Source: Nitrospinota bacterium
Lineage (GTDB): Bacteria; Nitrospinota_A; UBA7883; JADGGD01
DNA length: 7,227 bases
Direction of reading: 5' to 3'
Assembly: GCA_015229165.1 (NCBI GenBank)
Contig: JADGCD010000111.1
Span: 1 to 7,227 of the forward strand
Shown here in pieces: positions 1 through 5,454 of this stretch. Under the pieces are notes generated by a model, which searched no databases, was not told where the DNA came from, and saw only the letters and a program-made list of their open reading frames with translations. The position numbers were made by a program, and so were the translations under genes. Within the stretch, counting starts at the first letter, position 1, and each line of letters opens with the position of its first letter.

Positions 1-38
1 TGTGGCAACGCTTTTCAGGGAACGATTTTTCGCCTCCG

Positions 39-794
39 ATGCTTACCAACATTCTCCCCCCCCTGCTCCTCGCCCAGACCGAACCGGTAGAAGCCAGCGT
101 CTCGGTGCTGGACATCCTCTCCCACGCCGGATGGGTGGGGCTTTCGGTGCTGATGGTTCTGGTCCTCTTCTCGGTGGTCTCGTGGGGGATCATGGTCCAC
201 AAGATCAGGCTCTTCGGAACCATCCGGCAGGAGACCAACGACTTCCGCGACCAGTTCTACCGCCGGGGCGCCCAACTGGAGCAGCTCTACAATCTGGCCA
301 AGCGGATGAAGAGCTGCCCCATGGCCCGGGTCTTTCTGGCCGGGTACATCGAGCTGGCGGCCCAGTTCCGGGTGACCGCCGCCGGGGTGGAGCGGGAGAA
401 CGAGGAGCTGCTCCTCGAAAAGCTCGACTCCATCTCCCGGTCGCTGGAGCGGGCCACCGCCATCGAAGTGACCCGGATGGAGCGGTGGCTCTTCTTCCTC
501 GGCACCACCGGCAGCACGGCGCCTTTCATTGGGCTCTTCGGCACCGTCTGGGGGGTCATGGAATCGTTCGCCGCCATCGGCGCCTCGGGGGCGGCCAACG
601 TGGCCGTGGTGGCGCCGGGCATCTCGGAGGCCCTTATCGCCACGGCGGCCGGGCTCTTCGCCGCGATCCCCGCCGTCATGGGGTACAACTACTTCGTCCA
701 CCGGGTCAAGACCGCCGCCACCGACCTGGACAACTTCTCGCTGGACATGCTCTCCCTCATCGACCGGGTCTACCTGAAGCGATCGGCTTCCTGA
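39..794 (+). CDS. tolQ: TolQ, inner-membrane stator subunit of the Tol-Pal system
   Basis: Encodes a 251-residue MotA/TolQ/ExbB-family proton-channel protein. With TolR it converts proton-motive force into movement of TolA. Three hydrophobic segments are visible at about residues 32-54, 151-176 and 192-215, the family's usual topology, with a large charged cytoplasmic loop between the first two. The diagnostic stretches are present: GTTGSTAPFIGLFGTVWGVM at 155-174 and VAPGISEALIATAAGLFAAIP at about 191-211. T156 and T202 align with the channel threonines T145 and T178 of E. coli TolQ. ATG at 39 is the only start codon in this frame in the window, and the frame stays open to the left edge, so an upstream start cannot be fully excluded. 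The only purine-rich stretch ahead (AGGGAA, 17-22) is too far away to be a convincing ribosome site. The length is slightly above that of E. coli TolQ (about 230). ExbB is the alternative, but the tolR-tolA-tolB-pal context settles TolQ. Confidence 0.96.
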   Translation: MLTNILPPLLLAQTEPVEASVSVLDILSHAGWVGLSVLMVLVLFSVVSWGIMVHKIRLFGTIRQETNDFRDQFYRRGAQLEQLYNLAKRMKSCPMARVFLAGYIELAAQFRVTAAGVERENEELLLEKLDSISRSLERATAIEVTRMERWLFFLGTTGSTAPFIGLFGTVWGVMESFAAIGASGAANVAVVAPGISEALIATAAGLFAAIPAVMGYNYFVHRVKTAATDLDNFSLDMLSLIDRVYLKRSAS

Positions 795-806
795 GCGAGG
801 AACGAC

Positions 807-1259
<453 letters not shown>

Positions 1260-1260
1260 G

Positions 1261-2163
1261 ATGAGAGGAGCCGGGTCGCCCATGCGCCGATCGCCCCGTT
1301 CCCAACAGGTCGTCTCCCCCCGCGTCCGGGAGATCGACTCCCCCTCCCGCTTCGCCGGATCGCTGGTCGTCTCCGCGCTGGGGCACACCCTCTTCCTCGC
1401 CCTCGTCCTGTTCGGCTCGTGGCTTTCGGGGGAAGAGGAAAAACTGGTGAGCGTCGGCTACCGGGTGGAGCTGATCAGTCTCAACCCCTCGCCGAAGAGC
1501 GAGCGAAGCCGGGAGCGACCGGCGGCCCCCGCCCCGGCGCCGGAGCCTCCCAAAACCATCGAATCGGCCCCGGCGCCCAAGGCGGTGACTGCGCCTCCCA
1601 AGACGGCGGCGCCGGAAAAGGTGGCCGCCGCGCCGAAGATCGTCCCCCTCAAGAGCGAAGCCCCCCGGAAGGTCGCCGAACCGGAGAAGCCGAAAAAGCC
1701 GGAGCGGGTGGAGGCGGCGGAAAAGCTGAAACCGCTGCTCCCCGTCGCGCCGGTGACGCCGGTCCGCCCGCCGTCGCTGCCGACCCCGGCGCCGATCCGC
1801 CACCCGATCCCCGACCGGCCGACCGACGGCGGAGGAGGGGGAGGGGCCGCCTCCGTGGTGCAGGGAGAGGAGACCGCTTACAGCTACTACATGCAGATCC
1901 TCAACGACAAGGTCAACGAGAACTGGGTGACGCTGGGGATCGACATCAACGGCAAGCGGGCCAACCCGGTGGTCCGGTTCGACATCGACCGGGACGGCAG
2001 GGCGCTCAACATCCGTCTCGACAAAACCAGCGGCGCCCCGGCGCTGGACGAATCGGCGCTGGCAGCCATCCGCACCCTCGAACTCCCGCCGCTCCCCTCC
2101 GAATACCCCACGGAGCTGATGCGGATCCGCTTCACCTTCGACTACGAGCAGAATCACCGATAG
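1261..2163 (+). CDS. tolA: TolA / TonB-family energy transducer of the Tol-Pal system
   Basis: Encodes a 300-residue single-pass protein that would carry TolQR motion across the periplasm to TolB and Pal. A cytoplasmic basic tail (1-30) is followed by a membrane helix at about 33-55, which carries S38 and H42 in the SxxxH arrangement shared by TolA and TonB and used to engage TolQR or ExbBD. Residues 75-187 form a Pro/Ala/Lys/Glu-rich spacer, then a run of glycines (190-195). Residues 207-297 form a TonB/TolA C-terminal-type domain, with DKVNENWV, VVRFDIDRDGRALNIRL and DESALAAIRTLELPPLP visible. E. coli TolA is about 420 residues with a long helical domain II; here the spacer is short and proline-rich, so the protein looks like a TonB-shaped TolA. 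The ATG at 1261 has AAGGGG (1248-1253) seven bases upstream. A second ATG at 1282 follows AGAGGAG (1264-1270) by 11 bases and is a possible alternative. It sits one base after tolR and seven before tolB. Confidence 0.9.
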   Translation: MRGAGSPMRRSPRSQQVVSPRVREIDSPSRFAGSLVVSALGHTLFLALVLFGSWLSGEEEKLVSVGYRVELISLNPSPKSERSRERPAAPAPAPEPPKTIESAPAPKAVTAPPKTAAPEKVAAAPKIVPLKSEAPRKVAEPEKPKKPERVEAAEKLKPLLPVAPVTPVRPPSLPTPAPIRHPIPDRPTDGGGGGGAASVVQGEETAYSYYMQILNDKVNENWVTLGIDINGKRANPVVRFDIDRDGRALNIRLDKTSGAPALDESALAAIRTLELPPLPSEYPTELMRIRFTFDYEQNHR

Positions 2164-2166
2164 GAG
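2162..2166 (+). promoter_or_regulatory. tolB ribosome binding site overlapping the tolA stop codon
   Basis: AGGAG overlaps the tolA TAG stop (2161-2163) and lies four bases before the tolB ATG. This overlap favours translational coupling: ribosomes ending tolA would uncover or refill the tolB start. Confidence 0.75.
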
Positions 2167-2170
2167 TCCC

Positions 2171-3520
2171 ATGCGAAAAGCGTTCACCCTCGCCGCGACC
2201 CTGCTGGCCCTCGCCCTCCCCCTCCCGGCGCGGGGGGCCGATCCGGGTGCGGTTCACGACCTCTCGGCCAGCCGTGTCGAGGCGAAGACCATCGGCATCG
2301 CCATTCCCCCCTTCGACCTGGCCGGGGGAGACCCGCAAAAGCTGGGCGAGGCGGCGGCCCGGATCGTCGCGTTCGACCTGAAGTTCTCCGGCCATTTCGC
2401 CCCCACCACGAACATGGAGTTCATGCGCTCGGCCCACGAGCGGGACCGGAAGCGGCAGGCCATCGACTTCGCCGAATGGGGAACGTTGACCCAGAACTTC
2501 CTCATGAAGGGATCGCTGGAGGAGGCGGCCCGGGGGCAGATGACCATGCGGGTGACGGTCTACAACGTCAAGAACGGCCAGCAGACCTACACGAACCGCT
2601 ATACGGGCAATGTGGGGAAACTGCGGGAAATGGCCCACCTCTGCGCCGACGACCTGCTGAAGCGGATCGTGAACGAGGATGGGGTCGCCCGAACCCGCAT
2701 CGCCTTTGTGGGAAAGAGCGGCGGCCGCAAGGAGCTGTTCCTGATGGACTACGACGGGGCGGGGGTACGGCAGGTGACGCAGGACAAGTCGCTGGTCCTC
2801 TTCCCGAGTCTCAACCCGGTCTACAACCAGGTTCTCTTCACCACCTACCTCCACAAGAACCCCGACCTCTACCGGCTCGACTTGGCCACCGGCGCCCGCT
2901 ATCCGATCTCCCGCAAGCTGGGGCTCAACACCACGGGGGACTTCTCCCCCGACGGCAAGAAGGTGGTCTTTTCCCTCTCCTACCGGGGGAACTCGGAAAT
3001 CTACGTAGCCGGGATCGACGGGTCGGGGCTCAAAAAGCTGACGCACGACCTCTCCATCGAGACCGCCCCCTGCTGGTCGCCGGACGGAAAATACATCGCC
3101 TACACCTCCGACCGGCCGGGGGTTCCGCAGATCTATGTCATGACGGCCAACGGGGAAAATCCCCGGCGGCTCACGTTTCAGGGGAACTGGAACGACGCCC
3201 CCACCTGGGCCTCCACCGGCGACTGGATCGCCTTCTCGTCGCTTCAGGGGGGGCGCTACAACATCGGCATGATCGACGCCCGTCAGATCGGTGACGACCG
3301 GCGACGGGACGTGATCCAGCTGACCGGCGGGACGGCCAATAGCGAAAGCCCTTCGTTTTCCCCCAACGGTCGGCACCTGACGTTCATGTCGAACCGGTCG
3401 GGAACGCGGCAGGTCTACCTGATGAACCTCAACGGAGCGAACGTGACGCAGGTGACGACGCTCCCCGGGGGGGGGTATACTCCTGCATGGGGTATGCCGG
3501 AGGCCGACCTGCGCCGGTAA
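2171..3520 (+). CDS. tolB: TolB, periplasmic beta-propeller of the Tol-Pal system
   Basis: Encodes a 449-residue exported protein, close to the usual 430 or so. A Sec signal peptide is clear: basic MRK, a hydrophobic core to about residue 18, and a cleavage-like ARGA near 20-23. Residues 24-170 match the alpha/beta N-terminal domain, including IGIAIPPFDL at 41-50. Residues 175-440 carry the TolB-type propeller repeats, with recurring SPDGK/SPNG motifs at 259-263, 303-307 and 397-400, each followed by a strand of the form hhFhS or hAYTSDR and a partner strand such as EIYVAGIDG, QIYVMTANG or QVYLMNLNG. The family role is to bind Pal and the TolA C-terminal domain in the periplasm, relaying TolA force so that Pal is released and recycled. 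Codons 433-435 lie in a run of nine G (3467-3475), which could be a slippage or sequencing-error site near the C-terminus. The gene ends the compact tolQRAB block. Confidence 0.97.
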   Translation: MRKAFTLAATLLALALPLPARGADPGAVHDLSASRVEAKTIGIAIPPFDLAGGDPQKLGEAAARIVAFDLKFSGHFAPTTNMEFMRSAHERDRKRQAIDFAEWGTLTQNFLMKGSLEEAARGQMTMRVTVYNVKNGQQTYTNRYTGNVGKLREMAHLCADDLLKRIVNEDGVARTRIAFVGKSGGRKELFLMDYDGAGVRQVTQDKSLVLFPSLNPVYNQVLFTTYLHKNPDLYRLDLATGARYPISRKLGLNTTGDFSPDGKKVVFSLSYRGNSEIYVAGIDGSGLKKLTHDLSIETAPCWSPDGKYIAYTSDRPGVPQIYVMTANGENPRRLTFQGNWNDAPTWASTGDWIAFSSLQGGRYNIGMIDARQIGDDRRRDVIQLTGGTANSESPSFSPNGRHLTFMSNRSGTRQVYLMNLNGANVTQVTTLPGGGYTPAWGMPEADLRR

Positions 3521-3534
3521 TCGGTGGGGGTTAT

Positions 3535-3540
3535 ATGTAA
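3535..3540 (+). repeat. ATGTA-type short inverted repeat, arm 1
   Basis: ATGTAA lies 14 bases after the tolB stop. It is the exact reverse complement of TTACAT at 3590-3595, so the two could close a stem around the large hairpin at 3552-3588. It is one of four ATGTA/TACAT cores in this gap. The function is unknown. Confidence 0.5.
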
Positions 3541-3551
3541 AGATTTGGCAA

Positions 3552-3588
3552 AGGGCCCCTTTTTCGCTTGAAAGCGAAAGGGGGCTCT
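3552..3588 (+). promoter_or_regulatory. Long stem-loop in the tolB-pal gap
   Basis: Bases 3552-3568 pair with 3573-3588 around a TGAA loop. The stem has about 16 pairs, with two G-T wobbles and one bulged T at 3560. The inner part, CGCT pairing with AGCG and flanked by T-A pairs, and the outer C/G block are strong. What follows (GTTACATTG) is not a T-run, so this is not a standard intrinsic terminator in either direction. A leaky attenuator, an RNA processing or stability element, or a spacer hairpin that adjusts pal output relative to tolQRAB are all possible; which one is inference. Confidence 0.7.
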
Positions 3589-3589
3589 G

Positions 3590-3611
3590 TTACATTGCAA
3601 CGGAATGTAGA
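3590..3611 (+). repeat. Inverted repeat TACATT-N7-AATGTA (arms 2 and 3)
   Basis: TACATT at 3591-3596 and AATGTA at 3604-3609 are perfect reverse complements around a 7-base loop. Arm 2 also matches arm 1 (3535-3540) and arm 3 also matches arm 4 (3630-3636), so the pairings compete. This could be alternative RNA folding or a dyad for a DNA-binding protein; nothing else in the sequence decides. Confidence 0.5.
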
Positions 3612-3636
3612 TATTTCGGCTTGCGTATTTCTACAT
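3605..3636 (+). repeat. Inverted repeat ATGTAGA-N18-TCTACAT (arms 3 and 4)
   Basis: ATGTAGA at 3605-3611 and TCTACAT at 3630-3636 are perfect 7-base reverse complements. Two further pairs continue inside (A3613-T3628 and T3614-A3627). The element ends 17 bases before the pal ribosome site, in a locally AT-richer stretch than the surrounding genes, as expected for regulatory DNA. I could not find a convincing -35/-10 pair here. Confidence 0.5.
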
Positions 3637-3664
3637 CACGAAACCGTAGGTCTGGAGAGGAAAG

Positions 3665-4189
3665 ATGATTTTGGCACAAAATAAGCTCTTCCGCGTTCTT
3701 GTCGGCGCCATTGCGCTGGTCGGTCTGACCACCCTTGGGGCTTGTTCTTCCGACGGGTCCAAAGACGCCGCTGGCGGCGCGGGCGGCGCGGGAGCCGCCG
3801 GTTCCGGCGCGGACAACCCGGAGGGCTCGGTCCCCGGCGGCATGGCCGACGCTTCGGCGCTGGTCGATGTCTACTTCGACTTCGACAAGTCGGAAATCCG
3901 TTCCGACGCCCGGGAGGCTCTTGCGAAAAACGCCGAATGGCTGATCGCCAACAAGTCCGCCCAGGTCCAGATCGAAGGGCATTGCGACGAGCGGGGCACC
4001 GAGGAATACAACCTGGCGCTCGGCGAACGCCGCGCCAACGCGGTGAAGGACTACCTCGCCAGCCTCGGGGTCGAGTCGGCCCGGCTCTACACCATCTCCT
4101 ACGGCGAGGAACTGCCGGTCGACCCGGGTCACACCGATGAGGCCTGGAGCAAGAACCGCCGCGCCCACTTCCTGGTCACCGCCCAGTAA
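3665..4189 (+). CDS. pal: Pal, peptidoglycan-associated outer-membrane lipoprotein
   Basis: Encodes a 174-residue lipoprotein. A hydrophobic signal segment (8-24) leads to the lipobox LGAC with the lipidated cysteine at C27. Ser at +2 is compatible with outer-membrane sorting. Residues 28-62 are a flexible Gly/Ala-rich linker, and 66-174 an OmpA-C-type domain: VYFDFDKSEI (69-78), then GHCDERGTEEYNLALGERRANAV (105-127). D108 and R123 have the 15-residue spacing of the pair that holds the diaminopimelate of peptidoglycan in this family. Pal ties the outer membrane to the cell wall, and binds TolB in competition with peptidoglycan. The ATG has GGAG at 3654-3657, seven bases upstream. A 144-base structured gap separates it from tolB and a strong terminator follows, so it is the last gene of the tol-pal unit. 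The length is as expected for Pal. Confidence 0.97.
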   Translation: MILAQNKLFRVLVGAIALVGLTTLGACSSDGSKDAAGGAGGAGAAGSGADNPEGSVPGGMADASALVDVYFDFDKSEIRSDAREALAKNAEWLIANKSAQVQIEGHCDERGTEEYNLALGERRANAVKDYLASLGVESARLYTISYGEELPVDPGHTDEAWSKNRRAHFLVTAQ

Positions 4190-4210
4190 GCGACCGCGCC
4201 CGCTTCTCCG

Positions 4211-4241
4211 AACGCCCGACTCCGGTCGGGCGTTTTTTTTT
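4211..4241 (+). terminator. Intrinsic (Rho-independent) terminator after pal
   Basis: CGCCCGAC (4213-4220) pairs perfectly with GTCGGGCG (4225-4232) around a TCCG loop, flanked by AA on the left, and is followed directly by nine T (4233-4241). It starts 21 bases after the pal stop codon. It should end most tol-pal transcripts and so separate cpoB from the upstream genes. Confidence 0.95.
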
Positions 4242-4331
4242 GGAAAGAGGGTGATCCGCCGGGCGACGCCACGAACGAAAGCCGCGCGTCGCATAAAAAC
4301 CGTTTCACCCCCGTATCCGGCGCGCCGACGG
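4242..4331. other. Non-coding spacer between the pal terminator and the cpoB promoter
   Basis: No gene is supported here. It contains an inverted repeat GCGACGC (4263-4269) / GCGTCGC (4286-4292) and a 10-base perfect palindrome CGGCGCGCCG (4318-4327) five bases before the putative -35 box. Both are possible operator or structural elements, but such GC palindromes also arise by chance in GC-rich DNA. Confidence 0.4.
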
Positions 4332-4360
4332 TTGCTTTAGCCCGGGGGAGCGGCTATTCT
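4332..4360 (+). promoter_or_regulatory. Putative sigma70-type promoter for cpoB and the ppiD-like gene
   Basis: TTGCTT (4332-4337) and TATTCT (4355-4360) are separated by exactly 17 bases. They match the consensus at 3 of 6 and 4 of 6 positions, including the most important TTG, TA and final T. Initiation would be near 4367, giving a leader of about 45 bases. Support comes from position: it lies between a strong terminator and the next gene, which otherwise would have no promoter. Confidence 0.6.
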
Positions 4361-4400
4361 GTACGCTTGCATTTTCAGTCGTCCGTCATCGAAAACCAAT

Positions 4401-4405
4401 GAGGG
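4401..4405 (+). promoter_or_regulatory. Ribosome binding site that favours the 4414 start of cpoB
   Basis: GAGGG is eight bases ahead of the ATG at 4414. The earlier in-frame ATG at 4399 has only a weak A-rich stretch upstream (CATCGAAAACCA). This is why the downstream ATG is preferred; the upstream one would add five residues. Confidence 0.6.
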
Positions 4406-4413
4406 TTCTTGTC

Positions 4414-5415
4414 ATGCGTCATGGTCGCGCCGCGCTGATCGTCACCGCGCTGGCGCTCCTCGGCGGCGCCGGGTGCGCCACCATGAACAAGCAGGAGCAG
4501 GAAGTCATGCAGGGGCAGCTGGCCCGCATCGACGACCGGGTCGCCGTCATGTCCAAAAGCGCCCGCGCCCAGGCGGAGCTGACCGCCGACTTCGGCGCCC
4601 TGCGCCAGTCGATCCTCACCATGACCGGCCAGATCGAAGAATTCAACGTCCGCTCCCAACTCCTCTCCGACCGGCTGACCCGCATGGAGAAAGCCCTGGC
4701 CGAGATGGGACAGACCTACCGGGGCGAGGTCCTGGAACGCTCCGCCGCCACCGACCTTCGGCTCGACACCCTCTCCCGGCAGCTCTACGAGCTGTCGTTG
4801 CAGACGCTTGCCTTCGTCGACCTGATGGAAAAGAAAAACGACATCACCCCCAAAACCCATCAGCGCAAAGTCGACGCCATGCGGGCCGAGAGCGGCCAGA
4901 CCCAGCCCCCCCCCGCCGGTGACGAGGCCGAGTCCCTCTACCAGCAGTCGTACCAGCAGTTCCTCGTCGGCGACTACGACGGGGCCGTGGAGGGGTTCAC
5001 CCGTCTGGTCAAAAAATTCCCCGACGCCCCTCTTGCCGAAAACGCCGCGTGGTGGATCGGCGAATCCCGCTACGCCCAGAAACAGCACCACCCCGCCGTC
5101 GCGGCTTACGACGCCCTCGTCAAGGCCCACCCGCAGAGCCCCAAGGCGCCCGCAGCCCTCCTGCGCGGCGCCACCGCGCTGCTGGCGGTGGGGGAGACCG
5201 ACCCGGCCGTGGCCCGGTTGCGCGCCCTCATCGCCACCTATCCCGGCGCCGAAGAGGCCCGCATCGCCCGCCAGACCCTCACCTCGCTGGGGCTGGACAA
5301 AACGGGAGCCCCCACCCCCCAGCCGACCCCGGAGCCAATGCTGACCCCGGTGCCCGAATTTTCCGATCACGCCCCCGCCCCGGAGAGCGCCGACACGCCC
5401 CCCTCCGGTCGCTGA
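4414..5415 (+). CDS. cpoB: CpoB/YbgF, Tol-Pal associated coiled-coil TPR protein (probable lipoprotein)
   Basis: Encodes 333 residues from this ATG, or 338 from 4399. A signal segment (about 2-20) ends in LLGGAGC, with C21 as the likely lipidated cysteine. The lipobox is imperfect (Gly rather than Leu at -3), so ordinary signal peptidase cleavage is the alternative. Residues 25-150 are polar, heptad-like and largely helical, as in the YbgF N-terminal trimerising coiled coil but longer than in E. coli. A Pro/Gln linker (about 162-168) leads to a TPR domain at 173-293, with ESLYQQSYQQFLVGDYDGAV, FPDAPLAENAAWWIGESRYAQ and HPQSPKAPAALL typical of the family. Residues 295-333 are a Pro-rich tail. 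In E. coli CpoB binds TolA and coordinates outer-membrane constriction with septal peptidoglycan synthesis by PBP1B. A run of nine C (4906-4914) encodes the linker prolines. The total length exceeds that of E. coli CpoB (about 263). It has its own likely promoter and is followed after 39 bases by the ppiD-like gene. Confidence 0.9.
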   Translation: MRHGRAALIVTALALLGGAGCATMNKQEQEVMQGQLARIDDRVAVMSKSARAQAELTADFGALRQSILTMTGQIEEFNVRSQLLSDRLTRMEKALAEMGQTYRGEVLERSAATDLRLDTLSRQLYELSLQTLAFVDLMEKKNDITPKTHQRKVDAMRAESGQTQPPPAGDEAESLYQQSYQQFLVGDYDGAVEGFTRLVKKFPDAPLAENAAWWIGESRYAQKQHHPAVAAYDALVKAHPQSPKAPAALLRGATALLAVGETDPAVARLRALIATYPGAEEARIARQTLTSLGLDKTGAPTPQPTPEPMLTPVPEFSDHAPAPESADTPPSGR

Positions 5416-5454
5416 CGTCCCACCCCCCATCCTTGCAAGAGAGCCCCGCAACCG

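Noticed and set aside
1..38. End of an upstream gene (for example ybgC) before tolQ
   Set aside because: Too short to identify. No stop codon in a convincing gene frame and no recognisable C-terminus can be seen.
2132..3376. 414-codon open frame on the - strand opposite tolB
   Set aside because: Antisense shadow of tolB caused by the GC-rich third positions. No motif was recognised.
3552..3600. Intrinsic terminator between tolB and pal
   Set aside because: The stem is strong but is followed by GTTACATTG on the + strand and by CCTTTGCC on the - strand, so the required T-run is missing.
3595..3630. A sigma70 promoter just upstream of pal (TTGCAA as -35)
   Set aside because: No -10-like hexamer occurs at 16-18 bases from TTGCAA. 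The TAGATA and TATTTC stretches have no matching -35.
4318..4327. CGGCGCGCCG palindrome as a definite operator
   Set aside because: Only one copy is present and the base composition makes GC palindromes frequent. It is kept only as a possibility beside the cpoB promoter.
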